From: Chitinophagaceae bacterium
GTDB lineage: Bacteria > Bacteroidota > Bacteroidia > Chitinophagales > Chitinophagaceae
DNA: 43,654 nucleotides
Reading direction: 5' to 3'
Assembly: GCA_028288595.1 (NCBI GenBank)
Contig: JAQBNK010000113.1
Span: 1 to 43,654 of the forward strand
The stretch's first letter is position 1. Every line of letters begins with the position of its first letter. The notes below the pieces were generated by a model that was given only the letters and a program-made list of their open reading frames with translations, ran no database searches and was not told the DNA's origin. Shown piece after piece: positions 31,103 through 39,218 of the stretch. Position numbers and translations under genes: made by a program.

Positions 31103-32437
31103 ATGGTTTTATCTGCCTTAACTGAAAGGCTGGTCAATTTCGGAGTTTACCCCGGTCTTGACTTTGAAGAACGAAAAAAAACGAGGCTTCTTAATATTTG
31201 CTTTCTTATTACGATGCCTATCATATTGTTTCTGGCGGTATTAAATTTTTTTACAGGCCATGAAGAAGTTGTCGTTTTCAACTTATTAGTTCTTACCTGC
31301 CAGCTGCTATTTTTTTATATCAATTACAAACACAAGTTTCTTGCGGGAAGGATATTTATCAGTATCACCTGTTCTATTCTCTTTAGTTACTCGGCGCTGA
31401 AATTTCAAAATGGAACGATTGATTACCTGCTTGTAAATATTATTGCAATTACACTTCTTCTGAACAAGAGACGCCTTGTTCTTTTGATAACCAGCTTTAC
31501 AGCGGTGCTTTATATCACGGTTCGCATCATTCTTATCTATTCTCCCCGCACCGGCGATTTACCTTTATGGCGACAGGTAACCCACCCTATCGTAAGTACG
31601 TTGCTGATCATTCTTATTATGCAGCGTTTTAAAAAAGAACATTTTACTTACCTGGAAGAGGCTGATCAAAAAACAGTGGAACTGGAGGATAAACAAGCCC
31701 GGATGACAGAGCAGCAAACGGAGCTGGAAGAAAAGAATAAGCAACTGGAAATATTGAATCAGACAAAAGAAAAATTATTTTCTATTGTAGCGCATGATAT
31801 TCGTTCTCCCATAGCTGCCTTAAGAAGTTCTCTTGATCTTTTCAATAAAGACATGATCTCTAAAGAAGAGTTCCAGGCGTTATCGGGCGAGCTTACTATA
31901 CAGGTTGATCAATTACAGGACAATCTCGATAATCTGTTGCACTGGAGCCATAGCCAGCTGCAGGGAATAGAAGTAAATCCACGCAAAATTTTCATCAGTA
32001 CACTTATCAAAAAAACAGTGGAGCTGATGAAAGTTAACATCAGCAATAAAAAAATAACAATTGATGTACGGTGCCCTGAATTTGTGGCTGCTTATGCCGA
32101 TGAGGAACATGTGAAACTCATCTTAAGAAATTTATTATCGAATGCTATTAAATTCAGCTTCTTTGGAAGCCACATCAATATTCATTGCGAAGCAAGCAGT
32201 CACTTCATTTCCATTTCAATAGAAGATTTTGGAAAAGGGATTGAAGAAAAAAGAATTCATTCGCTCTTTATTTATTCAGGCACCAGTTCTACAAGAGGTA
32301 CTTTAAATGAGAAGGGAACCGGGCTGGGGTTATTGCTGACTAAAGAATTTATCGAGAAAAATGGTGGGAGTCTTATTGTGAAAAGTGCAGAGGGCAAAGG
32401 CAGTACTTTTTGTTTCACGCTACCTGCCACATCATAA
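31103..32437 (+). CDS. Membrane sensor histidine kinase
   Basis: A 444-residue kinase. About six transmembrane helices occupy residues 29-175, followed by a coiled coil (EEADQKTVELEDKQARMTEQ and on to about 222). The dimerisation/phosphoacceptor helix has His231 in FSIVAHDIRSPIAALRSS. The ATPase domain shows the N box (LRNLLSNAIKFS), the G1 region (EDFGKGI) and G2 (GTGLGLLLTKEF). No periplasmic sensor domain and no response regulator are adjacent, so it is an orphan with an unknown cue, perhaps intramembrane. A GATATTTG box at 31066-31073 may be its -7 element. It is transcribed divergently from pth. Confidence 0.9.
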   Translation: MVLSALTERLVNFGVYPGLDFEERKKTRLLNICFLITMPIILFLAVLNFFTGHEEVVVFNLLVLTCQLLFFYINYKHKFLAGRIFISITCSILFSYSALKFQNGTIDYLLVNIIAITLLLNKRRLVLLITSFTAVLYITVRIILIYSPRTGDLPLWRQVTHPIVSTLLIILIMQRFKKEHFTYLEEADQKTVELEDKQARMTEQQTELEEKNKQLEILNQTKEKLFSIVAHDIRSPIAALRSSLDLFNKDMISKEEFQALSGELTIQVDQLQDNLDNLLHWSHSQLQGIEVNPRKIFISTLIKKTVELMKVNISNKKITIDVRCPEFVAAYADEEHVKLILRNLLSNAIKFSFFGSHINIHCEASSHFISISIEDFGKGIEEKRIHSLFIYSGTSSTRGTLNEKGTGLGLLLTKEFIEKNGGSLIVKSAEGKGSTFCFTLPATS

Positions 32438-32461
32438 AAAATCCCGCTTTTCAGCGGGATA
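32435..32461 (-). terminator. Intrinsic terminator of rplY
   Basis: ATCCCGC (32441-32447) and GCGGGAT (32454-32460) form a perfect 7-bp stem around TTTTCA. Read on the minus strand the stem is followed by six T, ideal for ending the prs-rplY transcript. It also lies just after the kinase stop and may work in both directions. Confidence 0.8.
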
Positions 32462-32484
32462 TGATAAGATAAAATTGTACTCAC

Positions 32485-33096
32485 TTATTTTTTCTTCGCC
32501 TCTGCCGCAGGAGCTGCTGCTGTTGTAGTAGTTGTAGCTTCTTCCTGCTTCAATATGCGGGTCATTACCACAGAAGCTACCGGAATGCGGGGAGAGTTAA
32601 GGATCTCGAAATTGGCCACCTTTACATCTTCCACCCGAATATTGCCGTTCAGCTCCAGGTTGGTAATGTCTACTTCAATTTGTTCAAGAAGATCTTTTGG
32701 TAATGCTTTTACTTTCAGCGATTTCATTTTAGTTACCAGTTTACCACCAGCTTTAACGCCGGCAGATACGCCTGTGAACTTAATAGGAAGTGTAGCAACC
32801 ACTTTTTTGTCTTCTACAAGTTCCATGAGGTCTACGTGAATTAACGCGTCAGAAACCTTATCAAACTGCAAGTCTTTTAAAATGCATTTGTAAGATTTTC
32901 CTTCAATGTCTACCTGTGCCAGTTGAAATTCACCGGTGTATACTAACGGCTTTAATGCCTTTGCAGAAGCAACAAAATTCACTTCCTGCGCACCCCCGTA
33001 AATTACACCAGGCACCAGTTCCTGAGAGCGATACTGGCGGGCGGCTTGTTTTCCAGTTTCGGTCCTCAGTTGTCCTTCGATTGTAATTGTTTTCAT
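32485..33096 (-). CDS. rplY: 50S ribosomal protein L25 (CTC-type)
   Basis: A 203-residue L25/TL5 protein that binds 5S rRNA. The N-terminal domain begins KTITIEGQLRTETGKQAARQYR and includes VPGVIYGG. The C-terminal beta domain has LPIKFTGVSAGVKAGGKLVTKM and ALPKDLLEQIEVDITNLELN. The Ala/Thr/Lys-rich tail (TTTTAAAPAAEAKKK) is disordered. It is longer than the roughly 94-residue E. coli L25, as usual for the general-stress (CTC) type. It follows prs and is probably co-transcribed with it. Confidence 0.95.
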   Translation of the reverse strand: MKTITIEGQLRTETGKQAARQYRSQELVPGVIYGGAQEVNFVASAKALKPLVYTGEFQLAQVDIEGKSYKCILKDLQFDKVSDALIHVDLMELVEDKKVVATLPIKFTGVSAGVKAGGKLVTKMKSLKVKALPKDLLEQIEVDITNLELNGNIRVEDVKVANFEILNSPRIPVASVVMTRILKQEEATTTTTAAAPAAEAKKK

Positions 33097-33126
33097 TGTT
33101 TATGTTTTAAATCTTTATTTTTTTTT

Positions 33127-33183
33127 CGTGAATAGTGAATCGTTAAACGTGAATGCATTGACGATTCATGTTTCAGGGTTCAC
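33127..33183. repeat. Word-repeat inverted element 9 (GTGAATA type)
   Basis: The left arm (33127-33156) is GTGAATA/GTGAATC/GTTAAAC/GTGAATG at exact 7-bp spacing. The right arm (33160-33183) is an imperfect complement (ACGATTCATGTTTCAGGGTT then CAC). The element lies inside the prs-rplY gap, starting 1 base after the prs stop codon, and would form a hairpin in the operon mRNA. Confidence 0.65.
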
Positions 33184-33184
33184 A

Positions 33185-34132
33185 TTATTTCTTCAGTTGC
33201 GAATGAATAAAAAGGCTGGTGATACTTTTGTTTTCGTAAGCATTCCTGATAGCTATTGCAAAAAGGTCGGCCACACTCAGCACTTTTATTTTTTTCGTTT
33301 CCTGGCGCATTGGGATTGTATCACAAACCACCAGTTCTTCCAGTACACTATTTTCTATATTCTCGTACGCATTTCCACTCAATACCGGGTGTGTACATAA
33401 AGCTCTTACACTTAAAGCGCCTTTTTCTTTTAAAAGCGAGGCGGCTTTTGCTAATGTTCCTCCCGTATCGCAAATGTCATCTATCAGAATAATTTCCCTT
33501 CCGGCAACATCTCCTATCACCACCATGCTTGCTATTTCGTTGGCTCTTTTCCTGTGCTTATCACAGATCACCATTTCGCAGTTAAAATAGCTGGCAATTT
33601 CCCTTACGCGGTTGGTACTACCCACGTCGGGGGCGGCAAAGGTAAGGTTTTCCAATTTTAAATGTTGAATGTAAGGGATAAAAATAGCTGAACTGTCCAG
33701 GTGATCCACGGGTATCTCAAAAAAGGCCTGGATCTGCGGAGCGTGAAGATCCATAGTAATTACCCGGTTAGCGCCAGCAGCTTCCAGAAGCGTTGCAACA
33801 AGCTTAGAACCAATTGCTACACGAGGCTTGTCTTTCCTGTCTTGCCTGGCATATCCATAATAAGGGATTACCACAATAATACGGTAAGCACTCGCCCGTT
33901 TGGCAGCATCGATCATTAACAAAAGTTCCATCAGGTTATCAGTAGGGGCATGCGTGCTTTGAATGAGGAAAACATAATCGCCGCGAATACTCTCCAGGAA
34001 AATGGGTTGAAACTCTCCGTCGCTAAACTTTTGAATATTGATCTTACCCAAGGGTGCACCAAACCGTTGTGCAATCTTTAAAGCAAGTGGTTGAGAACCG
34101 GTGCCTGAAAAAATTTTTACAGATGGATTCAT
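33185..34132 (-). CDS. prs: Ribose-phosphate pyrophosphokinase
   Basis: A 315-residue PRPP synthetase supplying phosphoribosyl pyrophosphate for nucleotides, His and Trp. It has the N-terminal KIFSGTGSQPLALKIAQRFG, KFSDGEFQPIFLESIRG (the ATP-flexible region follows), IPYYGYARQDRKDKPR and the PRPP loop IILIDDICDTGGTLAKAAS. MDLHAPQIQAFF is the metal-binding His segment. Its length is that of class I enzymes. It leads the minus-strand prs-rplY pair. Confidence 0.97.
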   Translation of the reverse strand: MNPSVKIFSGTGSQPLALKIAQRFGAPLGKINIQKFSDGEFQPIFLESIRGDYVFLIQSTHAPTDNLMELLLMIDAAKRASAYRIIVVIPYYGYARQDRKDKPRVAIGSKLVATLLEAAGANRVITMDLHAPQIQAFFEIPVDHLDSSAIFIPYIQHLKLENLTFAAPDVGSTNRVREIASYFNCEMVICDKHRKRANEIASMVVIGDVAGREIILIDDICDTGGTLAKAASLLKEKGALSVRALCTHPVLSGNAYENIENSVLEELVVCDTIPMRQETKKIKVLSVADLFAIAIRNAYENKSITSLFIHSQLKK

Positions 34133-34260
34133 TCCTGGTATTTTTTATTTGCCCAAGGCAATATGTATGAAGTAACTAAATGGGTAAATGCTTGGGCGAA
34201 GATAAAAATTAGCAGATGAAATACTAATTTGAAAATATATTATATTCTTCTATCCAGCAT

Positions 34261-34937
34261 ACTTCAATTAAAAACTGGGCAGCCGACGACAGGCCCCGTG
34301 AAAAATTAATTTTAAAAGGAGTGGCTGCTTTAAGCCTTTCTGAATTATTAGCGATTTTAATAAATAATGGTTCCCGGTCTAAATCTGCGGTAGACCTGGC
34401 CAAGAGTTTTAACGGCAGTCAACAACGATATTAACCGTCTTGGAAAATTATCAGTCAAAGAAATTCAGAATCTTAAAATAAAAGGGTTGGGTGAAGCTAA
34501 GGCAATCACCATTGCCGCTGCTATGGAGCTGGGGTTACGGCATAATTCAACAATAAATTTCAAAACTATTATTACCCATAGCAGAGATATTGCCGAATAC
34601 TTAAGAGCACAACTGCAACACAAAAAGCATAAAGTTTCGCAGTACTTTTTCTGAACAGCAGTAATAAGATCAATCATTATGAAATCATCAGCGAAGGCGG
34701 CATAACAGGTACGATAGCCGATCCAAGGATCATCTTAAAAAAGCACTTGAACATAATGCAGTGAGCATAATTCTTACGCATAATTATCCCAGCGAAGTAC
34801 AAAACCAAGCCAGGCAGATGAAATGCTTACGCAAAAAAATAAAAGAAGCAGCAGGTTATTTAGATATAAGAGTGCTGGATCATATTATTGTGAGCGATGA
34901 GGGATATTATAGTTTTTCGGATGAAGGAAAGATGTAA
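34261..34937 (+). pseudogene. Decayed RadC/JAB-domain protein
   Basis: Translating across frames gives a near-complete RadC. Frame A has TSIKNWAADDRPREKLILKG and ends near DLAKSF. A shift leads to TAVNNDINRLGKLSVKEIQ and IKGLGEAKAITIAAAMELGL (helix-hairpin-helix). Another shift gives SFAVLFLNSSNKINHYEIIS EGGITGTIADP. After a further shift come LEHNAVSIILTHNYPSE and LDIRVLDHIIVSDEGYYSF, ending at TAA 34935-34937. At least three single-base shifts plus a local double shift near 34800-34850 break it. The metal motif HxHP-S is altered (HNYPSE). No ATG was found in front. It is clearly non-functional as a single gene. Confidence 0.85.
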
Positions 34938-34991
34938 GACAGAAAGAAAATCAGGCTTGAACCGTTTGTTTAATTATCAAATTTAACTTGC

Positions 34992-35303
34992 TTATGCCTG
35001 AGCTGTGGGACCCCCAAAGTTCAATGGAATTTCTATTTGTTCAAGATCCTGGATAGCGCCGTTCACGGCTTCAAAGCGTTCAATATTATCAAGCAGCGCC
35101 TTCATAAAACGTTTGGCATGCATGGGGGTAAAAATAATTCTCGATTTTACTTTGCTTTTAGGCGTTCCCGGCATCACATTTACAAAATCTATCACGAATT
35201 CTGCATGTGAATGAGTGATGATAGCAAGATTAGCATATGAACCTTCTGCTACTTCTTCTGATATCTCAATATTAATCTGGGTTTGCGGCTGCTGCTCTGT
35301 CAT
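34992..35303 (-). CDS. DUF3467 family protein
   Basis: A 103-residue protein matching the DUF3467 pattern: an acidic start (INIEISEEVAEGSYANLAII), THSHAEFVIDFVNVMPG, then KVKSRIIFTPMHAKRFMKAL and an amphipathic helix DNIERFEAVNG. It has no signal peptide or membrane helix, so it should be cytoplasmic. Function is unknown across the family. It has the best promoter match in the window (TTTG-N19-TAACTTCG, 35353-35323). Confidence 0.85.
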   Translation of the reverse strand: MTEQQPQTQINIEISEEVAEGSYANLAIITHSHAEFVIDFVNVMPGTPKSKVKSRIIFTPMHAKRFMKALLDNIERFEAVNGAIQDLEQIEIPLNFGGPTAQA

Positions 35304-35322
35304 ATTCTAATTTTTGGAGTGG

Positions 35323-35353
35323 CGAAGTTATTACTTAACGCACTATCCTCAAA
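35323..35353 (-). promoter_or_regulatory. Promoter of the DUF3467 gene
   Basis: On the minus strand TTTG (35353-35350) and TAACTTCG (35330-35323) are separated by 19 bases, close to the Bacteroidota -33/-7 consensus. The leader would be about 17 bases. Confidence 0.55.
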
Positions 35354-35354
35354 T

Positions 35355-35386
35355 AAAAATGGCTGCCTTAAAGGGCAGCCATTTTT
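35355..35386. terminator. Intrinsic terminator of the SusCD operon
   Basis: AAATGGCTGCC (35358-35368) pairs with GGCAGCCATTT (35374-35384) around a 5-base loop, with T-rich flanks on both strands. It lies 16 bases beyond the stop of the IPT/NHL gene and overlaps the upstream edge of the DUF3467 promoter. Confidence 0.85.
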
Positions 35387-35401
35387 CATAAACAAAATTT
35401 A

Positions 35402-36667
35402 TTAATCAATTACTACCTTCTTTATTTTACCATTTCCATAATCAGCTATATACATATTTCCTTTAGAATCGAATACAGCGTCCTGTGGGTTGTTCAGCAA
35501 AGCAGCTGTTCCAACCCCATTGGTGTCGCCGCCGCTGCTACCAATAACAGTGGTTACAACACCATTAAATAAATACCGTATCCTGTTATTTAGCAGATCA
35601 ACAATATACAACCCGCCTTTGCTATCCAATTTTGTGGAATAGATGTAGTTAAACTGTGCAGATGCAGCAGCACCATCAGCATAACCACTTGCCGTTGTAC
35701 CAGCAAGGGTAGTTAATGTCTTATTAGTAAGATCAAGTACTTTAACCTGGTTAGGAATACCAGCTGTAACATTATTCACATAGATCTTAGTTTCATTCGG
35801 ATCAATTTCGAGGTTGCCTATAAGGTTAAATTTAACCAGACTGGTATCCCCATCTACGTTTCCGGCTCCATGAGTTGTTAATCTCCAAACCAGGGTTCCT
35901 GTTGAAGAATATTTGGCAATGTTTCCATTATTATTTCCTGAAACGTAGATATTACCTGATTTGCCAACTTTTATTCCATGTGGAGTAAAGGGAACAACAG
36001 CTAAAGTAGAAATTACACCCGCTGGAGTAACCTTCTTGATTGTTTTTCCAGACTCGTCTGCGAGGTAAATATTACCGCTTGCATCATTAGAAACAAATTC
36101 CGAAGCTCCAAGAGAACCGGTAGCAAGCGTACTAACCACGCCTGTGTTAAGATCCACTTTTCTCACATGCCCTGTACCATACTCTGCATCATAAAGGTTA
36201 TCATTGGCGTCGATAGTCAGACCTTCTATATCCTCAAATTTAGCAGTAGCAACAGGCCCATCGAGGTACCCGCCAGCTCCGTTTGTATAGGAGGTAACTG
36301 TGTAAGTATTCTGATAAGTAAAATTACCTGCGGGATAAGAGGTCCCGTTTATCACTACTTCTACTTTACCAGAACCTGTACCAGGTGCTACCTGGGCCTG
36401 GATATTGTTCGAGGTAGAGGATATAATCGTCGCAGCTTTTCCATTTACTTTAACGGCAATATTTGCCTTATCAGGAAATTCGCTTCCACTAATAGAAATG
36501 ATTGTATTTTTTGGTCCAGCGGTAGGACTAAGTGCCATAACACCTAATTGCGTAGGTGCCAAAGCCACATCTACTTTTTTATAACACGATGACAGTCCCG
36601 TACACAATGCAGCTATCGCAAGTACAGTTAGCCTGTTTATTAGTTTCCCGGGGATTGAATGTTGCAT
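35402..36667 (-). CDS. IPT/TIG and NHL-repeat lipoprotein
   Basis: A 421-residue exported protein. The N-terminus (MQHSIPGKLINRLTVLAIAA) leads to a lipobox LSSC, so it is probably a lipoprotein. Residues about 40-120 form an IPT/TIG immunoglobulin-like domain (LSPTAGPKNTIISISGSEFP). The rest is an NHL-type beta-propeller with repeating units such as FEDIEGLTIDANDNLYDAEY, VSNDASGNIYLADESG, GIKVGKSGNIYVSG and AVFDSKGNMYIADYGNGKI. Proteins of this build at the end of SusCD operons usually bind carbohydrate at the cell surface; binding here is inferred. Confidence 0.87.
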   Translation of the reverse strand: MQHSIPGKLINRLTVLAIAALCTGLSSCYKKVDVALAPTQLGVMALSPTAGPKNTIISISGSEFPDKANIAVKVNGKAATIISSTSNNIQAQVAPGTGSGKVEVVINGTSYPAGNFTYQNTYTVTSYTNGAGGYLDGPVATAKFEDIEGLTIDANDNLYDAEYGTGHVRKVDLNTGVVSTLATGSLGASEFVSNDASGNIYLADESGKTIKKVTPAGVISTLAVVPFTPHGIKVGKSGNIYVSGNNNGNIAKYSSTGTLVWRLTTHGAGNVDGDTSLVKFNLIGNLEIDPNETKIYVNNVTAGIPNQVKVLDLTNKTLTTLAGTTASGYADGAAASAQFNYIYSTKLDSKGGLYIVDLLNNRIRYLFNGVVTTVIGSSGGDTNGVGTAALLNNPQDAVFDSKGNMYIADYGNGKIKKVVID

Positions 36668-36706
36668 AATTTTTTAAATTTTATCTAACCTACAGTTTGT
36701 AAATAA

Positions 36707-37639
36707 TTATCTGGGCCTTAAATATTGTAAGGTTACAGTAGCCCTTCTTGAAGCTATCCCTGTACTCCATGTAAAATCTAAATAGAAAGTTTTGGTAGCC
36801 GGGTCGTAGTAATTAAGAGGGCCTGGTACATTGGTAGCACCCCCTGAACTCGTTACTGTCACCTTGTTCGTAGCCGGATTAACGGAAAGAACAGGCTGGC
36901 CAATACCTACGCCAGTTCCATCTGCCCAAACCTGTAAGTCGTTATAAATAACATCATTTGCAGCGATTGTGATCAGTTTCATTTCAACCGGGCTGAAAGT
37001 TCCGGTTTTATCAGGATCACCTGCTCTTAAAGTCGATCCAGATAATTTGTAAACACCATCATATTTATTTAATGGTCCAAGTTCAACAACTGTCGTTCTG
37101 TTATCAAAAGAAACCCTTCCGTCTGCACCCGTAACTGCAACAACGATTGTTAATCCTATCGCATAACTTTTGGTGAGATCTAAGGTTGATGCATTAGTAA
37201 GTGATATTTTCAACGGTTTGGCAAATTCACCAGGGCCGAATGTTACGGTATAATCAGTACCATTCTTCGGATTACTTGCATCAATTGTATAAGCGCTGGT
37301 TGGCAGTGCTACCAGTGATGTTCCATTAGCATTATTATATGCTGCAATAGCTGCAGGATCATCTTTAACAGTTACCACCATGGTTTTGCTTAGCTCAGCT
37401 TCGCTCGGAACATCTCTCCGTATATCAACGACATCTACAACCTGGGGTGTTGTTGCGATCTGGAAGTTTGTGAGGTTATAATTCAAACCATGACTTGAAC
37501 TCGTAGGAGCAGTCATGAATTTAACTATGGTTTGTCCCCTGTCGCCTAATTCTTTCGTTAACTCGACTTTCTTACAGGCATTAAATAAGAGAACAGAGAG
37601 ACCCAGCAATGTTGCGAGTCTGAGTTTTATAAATTTCAT
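36707..37639 (-). CDS. DUF1735-containing lipoprotein
   Basis: A 310-residue protein with lipoprotein signal KLRLATLLGLSVLLFNACKK-like start (lipobox FNAC). The DUF1735 domain covers about 70-190, with TMVVTVKDDPAAIAAYNNAN, LVALPTSAYTID and GEFAKPLKISLTNAS. The C-terminal half is beta-rich and resembles the glycan-contact domain often found after DUF1735. These surface proteins accompany SusD in polysaccharide or host-glycan uptake loci. It is 60 bases after SusD and 39 before the IPT/NHL gene. Confidence 0.85.
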   Translation of the reverse strand: MKFIKLRLATLLGLSVLLFNACKKVELTKELGDRGQTIVKFMTAPTSSSHGLNYNLTNFQIATTPQVVDVVDIRRDVPSEAELSKTMVVTVKDDPAAIAAYNNANGTSLVALPTSAYTIDASNPKNGTDYTVTFGPGEFAKPLKISLTNASTLDLTKSYAIGLTIVVAVTGADGRVSFDNRTTVVELGPLNKYDGVYKLSGSTLRAGDPDKTGTFSPVEMKLITIAANDVIYNDLQVWADGTGVGIGQPVLSVNPATNKVTVTSSGGATNVPGPLNYYDPATKTFYLDFTWSTGIASRRATVTLQYLRPR

Positions 37640-37699
37640 ATACTATTTTTTATATGGTTAAACCGGGAGCAGTGAAATACTCCCGGTTAAATTCAAAAA

Positions 37700-39193
37700 T
37701 TAAGGCTTATCCCACCATACCCTGGTGTTTTCTGTATCAGCACCCTGTCTTGCCACGGCTTCTGCCACACCTGTTGCGTTCACAGAATATTCGTTCGCAC
37801 CATATACATACCTGCGAGGTATCTGTTTGCTTGAGTTAACTGCAAAAGCTGTTGGGGTTAACGCCGGCACTCCTGTTCTGCGCCAGTTAGCCCAGGCCTG
37901 TATACCATCAGGATAAAAAGCAATGTATTGCTGCAACTGGATTTTTGTCAAATTAGAAGCAGCCGTGCCTGTTAAGGCCACTGATGGGTTTGCATAATAA
38001 GTATTCATATCACCTGCAACTACCCACTGATCCCATGAAGCCTGTATACCTGCTTTGTAAAAGCTAACTACATCTGCTGTGATCCAGCCACGCTGAGCAG
38101 CTTCAGAAATAGCCAGTAAAACATCGTCGGCGCCAATAATAACAACAGGTGAAGTAGCTGCTCTTTTAGTAGCCGCCAATATTTCAGCGTAGTTATTATT
38201 ACTTCCAAAAGTAACCGCATCATCTCTTCTCAGACCGTAAGGAAAGCCAACATTAGTTGAACCAAATGCAGCCTGCCTTGGATCGGCCAATTGGGTTGAA
38301 CCTAACAGGTCAGTCATCAGTTTTGATTCAGCATAGTCATGGCGTGATTCGAACAAATTGAAAAATGGATTCTTAAAGCCCGCTACAGTACCTGTATAAT
38401 TTTCTACAAAATTGTCTGCATTGGAAGCGATATAACCATCTGCATCTTTGAAAGCCGCTGCGAAGTTTGTAGCAGCCCACTCACCCGGATTAGGATATAC
38501 TTTGCTTGTACGCAAAGAGATAAGCATCCTCAAAGAATTAGCTAATTTTTTCCAGCGACTTACTGCTGCGGACCAGTTTGCAGCATTTGCTGCAGTTGTA
38601 GAAGTTGATTTATAATAAATAATATCCCCGCTTGCAGCCGCACCAGCATCAAACTGGTTTTTAGCCTCGGTTAATTCCTTAATCAGGTCTTTGTAAATAT
38701 CTTCCTGTTTGTCATATTTCGGGGTGAGGTTTGTTTCACCCTTCAAAGCATCGAAATAAGGAATGTCGCCCCAGCGATCTGTTATTGTCCAGAAGATATA
38801 AGCCTTTAATATCCGGGCAATAGCTATCTGGTTAGCATTAGAACCAAATTTTACTGAAAGAGCTTTTGTAGCATCAGCAGTATTAATATTGATGATATTC
38901 TGAAGGTCCATTAAAGCACCCGCATAAATACCATCGAAATTCAATTTGGGTAAGGCATACAATGAAACATCTGTATACTGAGTTTCAGAAAACTGCTGAG
39001 CATATATACCGCCCTGGGTTTGTGTTGCGAAGCCGCCCATTCCAGTTTCAACATTCGTTAAAAGCGCAGCGGTTGAAGGCGTGGCTGTACCATTAGGGTT
39101 TACGTTAGTATCCCCGAAGTCTTTTACCTTGTTACAGCTTGTTGCCAGCATCGTGGTGGCAGCTATAGCAAAAAAGAATTTAATTATTTTCAT
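37700..39193 (-). CDS. SusD/RagB-like lipoprotein (SusD-like_2 type)
   Basis: A surface lipoprotein of about 497 residues that caps the SusC transporter and binds the nutrient. The start at ATG 39193 gives KIIKFFFAIAATTMLATSCNK with lipobox ATSC; the frame also has a TTG two codons earlier. The helical TPR-like core shows GGIYAQQFSETQYTDVSLY, ARILKAYIFWTITDRWGDIP (the most conserved stretch of the family) and AAVSRWKKLANSLRMLISLR. It follows SusC by 25 bases. The ligand is not predictable. Confidence 0.92.
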   Translation of the reverse strand: MKIIKFFFAIAATTMLATSCNKVKDFGDTNVNPNGTATPSTAALLTNVETGMGGFATQTQGGIYAQQFSETQYTDVSLYALPKLNFDGIYAGALMDLQNIININTADATKALSVKFGSNANQIAIARILKAYIFWTITDRWGDIPYFDALKGETNLTPKYDKQEDIYKDLIKELTEAKNQFDAGAAASGDIIYYKSTSTTAANAANWSAAVSRWKKLANSLRMLISLRTSKVYPNPGEWAATNFAAAFKDADGYIASNADNFVENYTGTVAGFKNPFFNLFESRHDYAESKLMTDLLGSTQLADPRQAAFGSTNVGFPYGLRRDDAVTFGSNNNYAEILAATKRAATSPVVIIGADDVLLAISEAAQRGWITADVVSFYKAGIQASWDQWVVAGDMNTYYANPSVALTGTAASNLTKIQLQQYIAFYPDGIQAWANWRRTGVPALTPTAFAVNSSKQIPRRYVYGANEYSVNATGVAEAVARQGADTENTRVWWDKP

Positions 39194-39218
39194 TTTCAAA
39201 AATTAAAAGTTTGATCAA

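Noticed and set aside
34133-34260. A separate gene or regulatory RNA between prs and the radC remnant
   Set aside because: The 128 bases are A/T-rich with no frame or clear hairpin; they most likely hold the prs promoter and the lost start of radC.
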